Source: Scatophagus argus (taxonomy: Eukaryota; Chordata; Actinopteri; Scatophagidae). From it: a stretch of 64,000 nt of DNA. The number at the start of each line of letters is the position of its first letter. The first letter of the stretch is position 1. The notes below the pieces were generated by a model. The model saw nothing but the letters and a program-made list of their open reading frames with translations, did not search any database and had not been told where the DNA came from. Both the position numbers and the translations under genes were made by a program. The stretch covers positions 11,324,318 through 11,388,317 of the forward strand of contig NC_058506.1 in the NCBI RefSeq assembly GCF_020382885.2, read 5' to 3'. Shown here in pieces: positions 1 through 20,994 of the stretch.

Positions 1-1424
<1,424 letters not shown>

Positions 1425-1427
1425 GTT

Positions 1428-1439
1428 GAGAAAGGAAGA
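1428..1439 (-). promoter_or_regulatory. rpl23a: 5' TOP-like pyrimidine tract of rpl23a
   Basis: On the minus strand the leader just before the ATG reads TCTTCCTTTCTC. Ribosomal-protein mRNAs usually begin with such a tract, which places their translation under mTOR/LARP1 control. The exact cap site cannot be read from sequence. Confidence 0.5.
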
Positions 1440-2470
1440 CTGAGTGGGGTTTCCTGAGTTATAATGCATGGGCGAGATCTCACTGTGGATATATCGCGAT
1501 AGTTAAGAAACGAGTTTTTTTTGGTGTTTTTAAAATAGATTCACACATAAACAATTAGTTAAACTGCATGTGCACAGTCAGGTTTCGAGTGAAAATTTTA
1601 TGTTTAAGGTGGTGACCTTTTTTTCTTTTGAGGGTAAATACAATTTCATTTGTTTTTCTAAGCAAGGAGATTAAAAGATTATTTCTTTAATCTACAGATT
1701 TCACATTTTTGATTGGAAATTGCTCTGAACATCTTTTGCTATAACAGTTGGAATGTGGCACCACATTTCGTGATGATAGAACAGGCAGGTATTGAAAAGC
1801 TAAATTATGTGCTAGACTGGGTGCTGTATATGCACACAATGTGTTATTTTGGGTTTTGTTTACCAGTTAGCTTTCTGCACTTCAGATTCCCTGAAAAACT
1901 TTTTTTTAAAAACCCATTTAAATAAGTGAACCACCATGAGCTTTAAACTGGATTATATGGCATTACTATTATGAATACCATTAAAACTACTTCTTTCATA
2001 AAGATTTTGCTACTCACTTTTAGCTAGAACATGAGCATTTTATTTTTCCCACACCTTACTCACCACAATGCACCACTTTGCAATAAAGAAGAAAAAAAAC
2101 CCAAATATATATACTTTTGGGACAAAACTAACTTCTATTAGGGAAAATATATCCTCTGATGAAGTCTGAATATTCAGAATAAATTACTAACCCTTAAGAT
2201 ACATTACTTATATTAAAAATAACTTAAAAATTGTTTCAGATCTTTATTCATGCACTTGGCTCTAGCTTATTAGTTAAACAAAATGATTCATTATAGCCTC
2301 CACTTTTCTTGAAGAATGTTAAAAATATTCTCCCAATTCCATTAAACTGCAGGTGAGAAAGTGTGACAAACAAAAACAAAATCACACTAATATATATATA
2401 TATATATTAGTATAAATATATAAAACACACACCAAATATGAAAAACAGCATCAATATTTAAATAAAACTG
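1440..2470. other. Intergenic stretch between ddx52 and rpl23a
   Basis: This AT-rich DNA separates the poly(A) signal of ddx52 from the start of rpl23a. It holds the rpl23a promoter at its left end and a short (AT)n run near 2393-2409. I see no convincing coding sequence; the small plus-strand reading frame at 1713-1925 matches nothing I know. Confidence 0.6.
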
Positions 2471-2476
2471 TTTATT
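2471..2476 (-). terminator. ddx52: Poly(A) signal AATAAA of ddx52
   Basis: AATAAA on the minus strand, about 100 bases after the predicted ddx52 stop codon. It is the first canonical signal downstream. Confidence 0.6.
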
Positions 2477-2574
2477 TTATATTCTGATAATACAAAGCAC
2501 AACTGTAAATTTAGCAGTAAAAAAAAGGATCGTCGATTTTCATTCATCTTCATCAATCTGCTCGTCCCACTCCT

Positions 2575-5500
2575 CTAGTCTTCTTGTGGCTTATTTTTCT
2601 TCGCCTTTTTCCTGGTGGAGTCAGTAGGAAGGGAGACTAAATTAACAGTTGTTTTTTTTTTTTCACCTGCATCCCAAAAGATTGTCTGCATTTTTAACTC
2701 ATTCCATACTGGCATGACAACAGATGATTTGTAATAGAAGATGGCAGTTATTTTTATGAAAGATGTGAGCATGTACAACTCCGAACCATCTGCTGGCTTT
2801 GTGTCCTTCATGGTAAACCCACGGAAACATGAAAATCTAATTTTACAGAAAGGTACCTGTCAGGTAAAAAGTCAGCTCTTATGGCAAACGGACAATTGTG
2901 GACATTAAATGGGTATATTAAATGTACAGGAAAGTCTATCCATTATAAGGACACACACACACTCCTTACTTTTTTAACTTGACTTCAGAAGAATTTGATC
3001 CTGTCTTCTGAGATGTTTTCTTCTGTTTTTCTGTTTCCCTTTTTTTCTGTATTTTATTTCTCTTCAGCCCCTGTCCTTGTGTTTTCTTTTTCACTTTCTG
3101 CTGCTGCACTTCTCTTTGAGATTCACTCTCTCCTTTCTTCTCTCCACCTGCAGCCTGCTTCCCTCCTTTCTGTCCTTTATTTGTTGCTTTTCCTTTCTTC
3201 TTCATTAAGAAGCGAGGAGTTGTGCAAATGGTGCTTCGGTTTGGAGGTTTCTTCTCAAATCTCCGCTTCACTTTGCTAAACACAGAACAAACACAGCTGG
3301 ACTCTTACAACAGCATCACCAAAACACACTAGTCAAAAGAAATAAAAGAGTGAGATAATAACTAAGACAGTTATTGTGAAGCTTTATTATGATCATATGT
3401 TCTTACCTGTGTATCTTCTTGAAGCCGATCATGTAGTCGGGTACAGGGCAGCCAGCTTGTTTTATGACATTAGCGATGCTGTCAGAAAGAGAAATATATT
3501 CAGAAGAAAAAGTATAAATTTTAAGAAAAACTTAGATAGCTGAATTTCCATAGTTGAATGGAAAAGTAAAGAAAAAACAGCACACCTAGACACCTATAAC
3601 ATTTTAGTGACATTTCAAAAGGTCCTGAATGTTGTGCTCATTAACATAATTCAAAGCAGTATTGTTACATTTGTCCTGGTGCAAATTATTTGATGACTTG
3701 TCTACCTCATCTGACCTTCATATAACCAGTGTAGGAAGACAGTTTGTGATTTTATGTACCTGCGCAGCAGTGGTTTGTCATTTTCTGTGAAGAAGGTGAT
3801 GGCCTTCCCCTGATGTCCAGCTCTACCAGTTCGACCTGAGGCACACAGAATGATTTAAGAGGGATCCAGTGAGCAGACAGGGAGGAACAGAGGAGAGATA
3901 CAAGAAGCTACACTGGACAAACATAATGACATGAGCCCAACACAACACAAGAAATGATTGGTCATACATAAATACTTACCAATTCGGTGGATGTACTCGA
4001 CAGCGCTGGTGGGGAAGTCATAGTTCAGCACGAGGTTGACCCCCTTGAAGTCGATTCCTCTGGCGAGCAGAGCCGTGCAGATCAATACCCAAATCTTACC
4101 GGAGCGAAAACTGCTCACTACGTTGTCCCTCTGACACAGAAAAGCCACAGAGAAGGAGAAGGAGGATAAATGCAAGGCTGCACTGCAGAAAGGGATCATA
4201 ATACAGCATACTGTGTGTTAGTGTGTACCTGCTGTTGTGTGCGGTCTGCGTGGATCACGTCTACATTGATGCCTTCATAAACCAACTCGTGGAAAAGCTC
4301 CCGTGCTCGCTCTATGGACTGCACAAACACCAGCATAGGAGGCAGGAAACCCTGAAAGTGGCAAGAAGGACATCTCTTCATCTCTTTGTATTCACTTCCG
4401 CCTTTAATAGTCACAGTTTAGCTGCAAAACTCATGACTGTGGGATGATCTAGTTCAGAAACAAATTAATAGAAATGAATATTCTTTGCAAGCCTGAAAAA
4501 CAGCTTCGCTGGAGTGTCCTTACTTTTTTGATGATCTCCCTCATGGCTAACAGTTTGCCATTTTCTGTCCCAACAAACAGCAGCTCCTGTTCCACAGTCT
4601 CAACTGCTGTATTTCTGAAAAGAAAAATAAATTCATTTATGTTATGCGAGAAAAAGATTACAAATCCAACAAAGTAAAAAGTCATACAGGTAGATTATTA
4701 CCTGTGCCCAATGTTGACAGACACCAGGTTGTCGAGGTTCAGACGGCACCACTGCTCCACATCAGACGTGCAGGTGGCGCTGAAGAACGCCCTGCGCACC
4801 TTCGGACCAGAACAGGCCAAAAAAATTGTGGCGAGTTGCTCCCTGAAGCCCATCTTACCATCCTCAAACAGCTTATCGGACTCATCGACAACCAGCCACT
4901 CCACACTGAACAGAAGACAACAAACAATCTCACAATTTTTTTTAACAGTGGAGATATCAAACAAGAGAGAGGGTTATGACATGCAACAAAAAGTCCCCCG
5001 AGTTCATAATAAAGAGACAAATAATAAAAAGCAATACATATTTTTATAGTCTGCTGTTCCAGGCTTTCCACGTGTCCTCTCTGGATTTAAAAGCAGAGCT
5101 AACAAACCGAGGGGCAGTTACACACCGAATAAATAAGGATGAAGACTCTCTGATTCCTGACAGCGGTGATACTTTTACACTCAGAGTAACATGAATCAAC
5201 TTTGACAGCAGAAACAGATGACACTGACACTGCTTTTTATGTGCATCACATGTAATAAAATAAAACTAATCACCAATCACAATCACAAAATAATTTCCCC
5301 ACTTATTTATAGCCCCGTTTCTACACCATCTTATTCTATTCTATTCTATGAGAAAACTGCTGTTAACAAAGCCAGCTGATAATGACTTGTGATACTGGTC
5401 ATCAGGGATCACTGATATTTGGCTCAGTGAAGCTGATAGCCCACATAGAGACGGCCTGGGCAGAAACAATGCATTTCCAATGTTTTATGAGGATGTAGAT

Positions 5501-8081
5501 GCATTCAGTATTATTTGTAAGACCTCAAGGATTGACACGATGAGTTTTGGTGACTGAATATGAATGAGAACATAACTTGTTTGTTTACAAGACACCTAAC
5601 TTTAAGAAAAGAAAACCAACTTCAGAGAGCAACAGATTCAGTTACCTGCTGAGGTCGAGAGCTGGAGGATCCTGCTTGAGAAGGAAGATGAGTCTGTTTG
5701 GAGTACTGACGAGTATATCTGCCCAGAGAAACACAGGAGGTAAAGAGGGAGGTAAAGGCGATTCTAACTAATTGATTTCTGTGGAGAAATTTCCCATGTC
5801 TTACCATATTTTTTGTTTGACTTTGGTCCATATTTCTTGGCCGCCAAAGAGGCTTTGTCTATGATGTGAACTCTAAATCCTACTCCCTCTGACAGACGGA
5901 GCAGCTCTCTGTAGGTCTTAGCACAATACAACATCACTGACTCAAATGTGTTCAAAATACATAAGTGTGTGAGATCATTTCACAAAAATAACTCAAGTAT
6001 GGAGGATTTTGATTGCATCTGCAGAAACATGGTGGTGAAACATGTAAGAGTACCTTTCTGTACATATACAGTATATTTGATAGTGCTCGATAAAGTCATG
6101 TCATCAGGTCTTCTTCTTGAATATCAATAAATGAGATGTACTTCATGATATGACAATGGAAAACTAAACTGGAATTGACTTTTGTATGGATACCTGGCTG
6201 GCCAGCTCTCTGGTTGGGGAGATGATCACAGCTCTGAAGCCCTGGTTGGCCGGCTGCTGCAGGTGGGCGAGCAGCGGGAGACAGAAAGCCAGAGTCTTTC
6301 CTGATCCTGTGGGAGCACAGGCCAGAAGCTCCCGACCCTGATCCACAAACCAGACACATGGAAATCCTCACAAACCCACCATCTGTACACTGCTTATCGA
6401 CGACTGAATGTGTGACTGTACTCACATGCATCATGAGCGGTATGGCCTGCATCTGTATCGGCGTCGGGGAGCTCAGCCCGGCGTCTTTGAGGTTCTGGAG
6501 GACACGAGGGTTGAGACAATACTCGGACTGGAGCTCCTCAAAGGTGCACACGGGGTCAGGTACATCACAGCCGTGCACGTTGATACGGTGTTGAGAGCGA
6601 ATACGATTCACCTGAAGTCAAATAAAATCAGAGGTACTTTACTTTAACATTACAGCAGCAACATAATTCTTCCATTTATCATAATCACATAAAATCCCTT
6701 TAACCACTTTTTATTTCTGCTGTGAGTTGTGTCTCTTTGAGGACCTTTTCCTGATGAAGATGTTTCAGCCTCTTCAGAGAGAATTTCTCCTTCCCATCGC
6801 TCTGCAGGTTTTCGAAGTCTCTGTCCAGTGAGGAGGTCCAGGTGATGCCATTTCCCCCCGTGTCTTTCAGCGACCCGACACCAGCTTCAGTCAGACAGAA
6901 GACAGTAAACAACAGTGAGTCTCCGACATGGAGAGCTCCATCACATTCAATCACAAGCCATCACTGTGATGTGAACTTTTGCATTTTAAACACTGTTTAA
7001 AATATCTGCACTTTAGCTACTTCAGTAAAGACACTGATCTATGCTCATGTTATGATCCATCTGCTGACCATATGCACTGTTTACCTCACCTACTTGCACT
7101 ACTTCCATTCTGTACTACCTCCAGAACCATATTTATTTTACTTATGTGAAACCTCTTTACTTACATGGCAATAAAGACAATTCTGATTCTGCTTTTGCTT
7201 AACAAACAACAAAACAGAAGCCTTTTATTTTGATCCATTTAAATCAGCTATTTTCCTGTCTGTCCACATCACAGAAATGTTGTCACTGACATGTATTTTC
7301 TGTTGTCAACTTGCAGACTCAGAAGTGATACAAAGCTGACACTTATTCCATCCTTGAACTGTACATGTATCATACAACTCAATGGACAATGAATGAATAC
7401 GAACATCTGTAAACTTCAAAACACCTGAAGATGACCACAGTCTGCCGTCAGTCAGTTGTTAATGCAGCAAACACACACATCATCATTTACCTTCCACCTG
7501 GCTGTTTTTCGTCTTTTTCTTTTTCTTCCTCACGCCTCTCTCCACATCCTTTGGCTTCCTTTTGCCACTTTCACTTCCCACCTCATATCCCTCTCCATCC
7601 TCCTCCTCCTCCTCCTCCTCCTCCGGGCCTTTAGAGCTGCTCTGGGCTCCATTGGTTGGTCCTGTGCCAAAGTAATCGATCGCAGTGAAACGATCTGAGG
7701 ACGCGTCCACTCCTTGAGTCCTGACACACTGGAAAATGAGACAGGAATGCTGTCACTTTCAGTGTATAAAACTTGCGTGACACATTGTCTAGCCTCTCAT
7801 TAAATTAAGTGCGCCATTAACGTACTCAACATCCCTAACATGTAAAAGAAACAATCCGAAAACATTCGAACATTGCAGCACACTTAACGCTAGCTTAACT
7901 CGGAGGTAGCCCGAAAGACATTAGACTGCGGCTCATGCTGCCATCAACCACTACTTTCCTCTGGCGTATCATCGGCTACATATGCTTAATTCACCTTAAA
8001 CCGAGCGGCATCTTGACCAAACCTCTTCAGGTCAAACTTAGCTCCCGAACCGAGTTTCCGAAACAACTCGAAGGCGTCCAT
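2575..8081 (-). CDS. ddx52: ATP-dependent RNA helicase DDX52 (Rok1 homologue)
   Basis: DEAD-box helicase of the Rok1/DDX52 family, which acts in the nucleolus on early 18S rRNA processing. Fifteen exons: 8081-7995, 7728-7491, 6884-6745, 6611-6426, 6337-6194, 5916-5805, 5718-5646, 4905-4702, 4614-4524, 4351-4229, 4130-3980, 3835-3760, 3478-3407, 3275-2970 and 2611-2575. The sum is 2040 nt, or 679 residues (human about 599). Motifs in order: Q-motif region [10 protein letters not shown] (about 205-215), motif I APTGSGKT (about 225-232), Ia [10 protein letters not shown] as the family variant DESD (about 334-337), III SAT, and VI HRIGRTGRAG (about 511-520). An acidic poly-Glu run from a CTC repeat lies in exon 2, and a long Lys-rich tail in exon 14. 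The start [17 protein letters not shown] matches the vertebrate N-terminus. The exon 3 donor (GTCCTC) is weak but is required by alignment. An alternative last-exon acceptor is described under findings. Confidence 0.95.
7143..7192 (+). repeat. Short retroposon 3' tail remnant
   Basis: In ddx52 intron 2. It has the pattern GTGAAACCTCTTTACTT...GGCAATAAAGAC followed by ATTCTGATTCTG. A nearly identical tail occurs at 27000-27050. This looks like the 3' end of a 5'-truncated LINE or SINE with a microsatellite tail; I cannot name the family. Confidence 0.55.
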
Positions 8082-10426
8082 TCCTGCTGCAGCGTGGTCT
8101 GTCCGTACGCAGGCATCAGTAATCAACATCCGGATCATCCATCAGCAGTTCTCCTCCTCTCTGAACACTGGTGCCCCCTGCTGGTTTACTTTAACACCCC
8201 CTGTATGTTAAAATAAATGTAACATTAAAACCGTACCTTGTGCAGCTGTTTCATTCATTTTAAATCACACAGAATAGGGACACCAGTCACGTGTTCAAAG
8301 TGTAAATGTAATGTAATATGATATGATGATGTCTACATATATGTGCATAATGGGTGCCAATTAAGAACTCATCCCTTAAAATATATTTTAGAGCTGAGTT
8401 AGTTCATCACCTGTGTCTTTCACTTCCTTCTTACAACATCAGATTGTTGTGTGAACGCTCCTGGTAGAAACACATTGGTGTTTAATAGGCATCCACTTCA
8501 GATTTTGGTTCCAAGAACTGCTTTGATATCCAGGACCACAACACTGTTGCTCACTTGGTAATGCAGCCTTTCAAAAAATTGAACTTTGTTCACTTGGGTG
8601 TTTAAATACCGTATCCACTTTATACTGTTCAACACTGATCTGACTTCTGTTGTTACTGATAACAGGATGTTTTTTTGCAAAATAGAAATACTTTATTGCT
8701 TCTAAACTATAATGCTTTGGTAAGAGTTAAAACTTGAACCTGATCACATTGTGTAGTTCATCTAGACAAGTAAATGCACCTCAAATATCAAAGTGGTACT
8801 TACAGATGATGGGTTAATGATTGAATCCCCTTCATTATTTACTGTTATTTCCCTTTTCTTTTTTTTTTAAAGAGAGTATGACTAATATATTTCAATTTCT
8901 TTGATACCACATAATCTTTACTTCCAGACTCTTGTTCTTTGCACACACAGTACTGTTTCACATCTAAGGTCAAATTCTGGAAGACAGCATGTTGTAAAAC
9001 AGAGCAGATTAATGATTTCTCTGACATAAACACATACTGTGTTTACACTCGTGTTGAGCAACTTTGGAAATCACTGTTTATTTTTGCACGGATGTCCGGT
9101 CTGCATCATCATTTCTATAGTCACATGGACAAATGTAGTGTAGTCCATAATCTGATTCATGGCTTGGAAATGCTGTTGGAAGAAATATGACAGAATTCAG
9201 ACACCTTATACCTGTATCAGCTGTAAAGATGTCTGTCTTCTCTTGAATCTGATTTGACAAAAAGTGCACTAGCGCTAAGAATCTCTGGTAAAAGTTGAAG
9301 AACTGTCTACCATAAATGAAATGTACTTAACTGGTTTAACCCCGCCAGTAACTGTAGTTGCCAAAGTGCATGATTCTCATTTTCCACTTCTAAATAAATG
9401 TATAAATGTTATGCATGTTTTAAATAACATTGTTAAGTGACTAGACAACAACAAAAATAATTTTTTTGTCAAAGGATGTTTTGAGGTCCCGATCCACCTT
9501 CTTTGAGGTTATGGCAAAAACAAACCCTCCCAACATAAGGACATTTTCAAAGAATGTTTCTACTTCATCGTGAAAATCTCCAGCATCACCGAAACAACAA
9601 AAATATTACATCAGATGTAAACTTTTTCATTTCATTTGTCCAAGCCACAACCATAATTACCTGTGGGCAAATGCCTTGACAGTAATAATCTGAAAAGTCT
9701 AATACACCGTCAGCGGGGCGGCACCCCGGCTGGAATTAATCCAGAGATGTTACCCCTTTTCTGAGGTACGAAGTGACTTTCCAGAGTGTTACACACCATA
9801 CTGTCCAAGCAGCTATTTCAATTAGCTGCTAGCAAATACACAAGAACAAGGAGATGTAAAACTTTAAATTACTAATATTAGATAAGTTAAAGACTAATGT
9901 TTAGTAACAGTTAATTTTTTGATAAGTTGTTAGCTAAAAGTTTACTGCTAGTGTTTGGTAGCTAATGTTAGGGCTGACGGTGCTGCTTTGTGTGGCAGAC
10001 CAGAAAGATTGAATGATGTCAAATGCAGGGGAGGACAAGTTAAATACTATCATCCGTGAGATGCAGCGTTGGAACTGTTCAGCAAAATAAGAAATATTCC
10101 AAATTACATAACTTCCACAAAATGGCCACGAGAGGTGACCCACTAATGTTTTACATAGACATAAACAAGGAGAGAAAAAAAACTTGCTGTGGTTTTCACT
10201 TGTGTCATAAATATTTATGTTGTATAAATAAGGCTGCAGTCTTTTAAATGGTTCAAAGAACTTCCTGTTTGAAAGATTTCACAAGCATTTCTCTGTGTCT
10301 TTTTGTGTATTATACAGTATATTTTTTGTAACTTTGACAGGAATAGACATGAAATTACCTATCTATACTAATTCACCAAATAGTGGTTTCACGATGTTAC
10401 TATTTAGAGTAGTAATGAGTTAACAT
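8082..10426. other. Intergenic stretch between heatr6 and ddx52
   Basis: The ddx52 promoter should lie just right of 8081. The rest is AT-rich, with no reading frame that resembles a known protein and no intact repeat I recognise. A short GC-rich patch at about 9713-9735 stands out only by composition. Confidence 0.55.
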
Positions 10427-10432
10427 TTTATT
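10427..10432 (-). terminator. heatr6: Possible poly(A) signal AATAAA of heatr6
   Basis: Minus-strand AATAAA about 300 bases past the heatr6 stop codon. Confidence 0.5.
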
Positions 10433-10728
10433 ATTATAGGGGAGATACAAGGCACGTGCCCACAGGCAACTATAGCTGCCACTCATTCAAAAAACATTTT
10501 CTGGAAAAGAGTGCACAAAATAGAGAAAACAGATGTTTGTATGGGACCCAATTAACATTACATAAAACCACTGAGAAAAATGTAGACACATATGGGTTAA
10601 GATTATCTTTGCCCTCAGTTAAGTTAGTTTGTGGTTGGACATCTCTCTTCTGATCTGTCCAACCTAAGAGACCAGTCCTTCTCAGGCAGTTTTCTGAAAC
10701 CCAGCGCTGCAGCTGGAAAGGAGATTCT

Positions 10729-18072
<7,344 letters not shown>

Positions 18073-18782
18073 ATTTTTGGACTCGGAAGTGCTTTGCATG
18101 TTTGGTTGTTCTCGTTCTTCATTTCTAGCTCGAGATCCAAATGTCAGGCTCATCACTGCCCCCTACAGTATGAACTAGACATAAACGCTAAGATCCGCAA
18201 CATTACCAAGTCTCCATCAGAAACAGATGAATAAACATTGAAGCAATATTAACATGTCAAAAAAAAAGAAAGAAAGAAAAAAACACCATTACAAGAGAAG
18301 TCTTGCATTCAAACTGAAGTACATAGCTTTAAATTAAGCATCAAATGATCATTTTCAGAACTATTTTTCATCTGTACTGGGCTTTAATATTTGATGAGGT
18401 TGAGGTTCCTTTGGTCAGTAGGTGATCATACTGAAAAGGAAACCTTGTGAAAATGCTTCAAAATTTTTGCTGTCAAATATTCAACCAGTGAAAAGTCTAT
18501 AAATCAGTCAAACTAAACTATTAAAGCAGGAAGAAGATCTGTACAGCATGGAAAAGACATGTAACATGTTCAATCATGTCTTCTGAAAGAGTGGGAAGCA
18601 CAGACAAAAGCCAGCTGAAGTTAACACGTCTCATCAGAGTGTCATCTATATGGCCATTTAGTCAAATCAGTGTTTAGTGTTAATCATGACCAGAGACAGT
18701 AGATCATGTAACTGAATTACATGAATTTGATATCTGAAGACTCAAAACCCCAGACTAGAAAATGTTGTGGTTTTTAAATCCG

Positions 18783-18788
18783 TTTATT
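18783..18788 (-). terminator. Possible poly(A) signal AATAAA of the MHC class I gene
   Basis: Minus-strand AATAAA about 45 bases downstream of the class I stop codon. Further signals may be used, since the 3' flank down to 18160 is otherwise empty. Confidence 0.45.
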
Positions 18789-18831
18789 TAACAGGCGGAG
18801 CAGAGAAGGGATCATAGTACCTGCCCTGTGG

Positions 18832-20777
18832 TCAGTTAAGAGCTGTATCTTTGACTGAAGTTTCAGAGAATGAAGGATCTGAAGCTACACAAGAAAAACA
18901 AAGTGTCAGTAGTTGAATTTAAAACTATTTACATATAAAAGAGAGGGTAAGATGGCACAGTACTTACAGTTTGCAGATGTGAACCCTGAAACACAGAAGA
19001 GACATTAAATCATTTGCCATGGTTTATGGTTTTAATTTAATTATTATTTAGAAATGGCTTCATGATGAGTAAAAACATCTTTGTTCCTTGCCATTGTTGT
19101 TTCTTTTCCAGATGAAGATTCCTGCGGTGAAGAGTGCCAGGAGGAGCAGTCCTACAACAGGACCAATGACAAGACCAGCAGCAAACCCAGAGGGAGCGAC
19201 TGGAACCGAAACAAAAATGCTTTTTAGGATCTAAAAATTAGAAAAGCAACATCTTCAGAGTGTTCACAGCTTATAATTCATTTTTGTTTGATGTGCACAT
19301 CCAGTGTTAAATCAGGGTCCCAGTCTTACCCCAGTTGGTTCTGATCACCACTTTGTCCAGTCTGGTGACAATGTTGTCCTCCACACCAGATAGGTGAAAC
19401 ACACAGTCGTACCTCCGCCAGTCTTCAAGTGTGACCCCTGATATATTCAGCTCAACAGTCATCTGGAAGGTCCCGTCGTGGTTAGCGAGAATCTCTCCGT
19501 GGTCCACTCCCTCGTGATGCTCCTCTCCATCTTTTGTCCAGAACATCATTGCTCTGTCAGGGTAGAAACCTGTAGCATGGCAGCTGACTGGAGAGGAGGG
19601 ACTCTTTTGGAGAAGAGATACCGATGGAAGCACTGAACGGAGAGACAGAGAGATTACAAAGGGCAAAAGAATGTACCGGTAAATATTGTGCCCATTTCAC
19701 TACTTCAGGTTGATTGACTATACCTACTTTCTGTAGAAAGCTCTTCAAATATTCTACATACTTCTTCAGCCTTTCAGGGCAAATCTGTGCGTTGTACAAC
19801 CTTTTTGCTTCAATGTAAATGATGTCTCTGTTCCACTTGTGTTTGGTGATGACAGCTTGAGGTTTTGCAGCAACCCACGTCATTGTCTTTGAGTCTAGAG
19901 CTATGAAATCTTCTCCATTATAACCAAACTGGTTAAAAGCATTAACCTCTCCAGTCTCCTCATCCCACTCACAGCCGTGTATCCTCTGGAAAATGTGAAC
20001 ACCTGAGAGAGAGAACGAGTAAATCAGACTGATTAGCTCATCTGTCTTTTCTAAATCAGAGTCACAAGTTGCTGCAACCAGTCTTGACATGTTTGTACAT
20101 CTAGCCTTATGGTGTCCAGAGTTCCTAGTGAACGTGATACATACTAATTGACAGGAAATTAAATGCCAAGTGTTTTTAGTCAGTTTTAACTTGGGCATCA
20201 GTAATTTTTTTTACCTCCAGTTTTATTCAGTTGTTGCTTTAACATAACAATGTGGGCTCTGTAGATGGGCTGGTAGCGTATACACTCCTGTGCGTAGTAT
20301 TCAAAGTGTTCAGGATAATCTTCTGTTAATTTTCTAGTCCAGTCATGTCTGGGTTCTGGTCTCCTTCCTTTGCTGTCACAGTAACCCCCCTGAATGTCAT
20401 CAACTGTCGAAAAAGCCATAAACTCTGGGAAGTTTTGGAGTCCAGACGATCCACTGAGGAAATACTTCAGGTAGTGCTTCACTGGGGGACAAACATGCTT
20501 TCAGGTTTCTGAATGAGAATTTCACATTCGCCAGTAATTTGTACATTAACAGTGAAACAAATGACAACAAATGATAACATTATACTGTTATTAGAACATC
20601 AGGCAGCTGCTGCTAGTATAAAAACCAGCAACGTATGAATCAGTTAGGTTTTAGCAGAGAAATGTACTCAACATGTGTTGATATATGTTGTACATATAAA
20701 TATTTATATATTTCAGACGTGAACCTACCAGCAAGTGCATCCTGACTTAGGAGCAGCAACAAAATAAAGCCCTTCAT
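18832..20777 (-). CDS. MHC class I alpha chain, teleost U-like, probably non-classical
   Basis: Cell-surface class I heavy chain. Seven exons, one per domain: signal peptide 20777-20729 (MKGFILLLLLSQDALA), alpha-1 20481-20215, alpha-2 20002-19724, alpha-3 19632-19330, transmembrane 19199-19092, and cytoplasmic 18985-18968 and 18884-18832. The sum is 1077 nt, or 358 residues. Visible landmarks are N-glycosylation site NKT at about position 86, alpha-2 cysteines HGCEWD and QIC, and alpha-3 immunoglobulin cysteines SCHATGFYPD and YDCVFHLSG. The membrane segment is rich in Gly, Val and Leu and is followed by WKRNNN. Anchors Y7, T143, K146, W147, Y159 and Y171 are kept. Y59 appears to be His and fish R84 appears to be Gln, so peptide binding may differ from classical molecules. 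The transmembrane exon uses a GC donor. The alpha-3 sequence points to the U lineage; I cannot exclude a related lineage. Confidence 0.9.
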
Positions 20778-20840
20778 TTTGTTTTTTCAAACGAAGATTT
20801 AAAAATGACTGAAACTTTTGTCTAAATCTTGTTTTGGCTT

Positions 20841-20862
20841 GAAAGAAACTGAAACCGAAACT
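20841..20862 (-). promoter_or_regulatory. Interferon-stimulated response element upstream of the class I gene
   Basis: The minus strand reads AGTTTCGGTTTCAGTTTCTT, a tandem match to the ISRE core AGTTTCNNTTTC, 64-85 bases upstream of the class I ATG. MHC class I promoters are typically driven by IRF binding at such a site. The position fits a proximal promoter. Confidence 0.75.
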
Positions 20863-20937
20863 AAACTCAGAGTCTGCCAAGTCTGTGAAGAATGTGGCTC
20901 TGTTATAAATAAAATACAAATAATTACAAATAAAATA

Positions 20938-20994
20938 ATCCATCCATCCATCCATTTTCTATACCGCTTATCCGTCAGGGTCGAGGGGCAAATA
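20938..20994 (+). repeat. Fragment of a common teleost interspersed repeat
   Basis: Contains CATCCATCCATCCATTTTCT, then ATACCGCTTATCC and AGGGTCG, the start of a repeat seen thousands of times in fish genomes. Only about 57 bases are present. A longer copy lies at 26641-26925. Confidence 0.75.

Noticed and set aside
2612-2811. Long minus-strand frame running into the ddx52 last exon
   Set aside because: Only the part after the acceptor at 2612 fits the gene. The upstream part is intron and has no similarity to DDX52.
7483-7710. Poly-Glu frame as a separate acidic protein
   Set aside because: It is exon 2 of ddx52; the acidic run comes from a CTC repeat within that exon.
9713-9735. GC-rich patch as a structural RNA or tRNA
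   Set aside because: No cloverleaf or A/B-box pattern; only local composition stands out.
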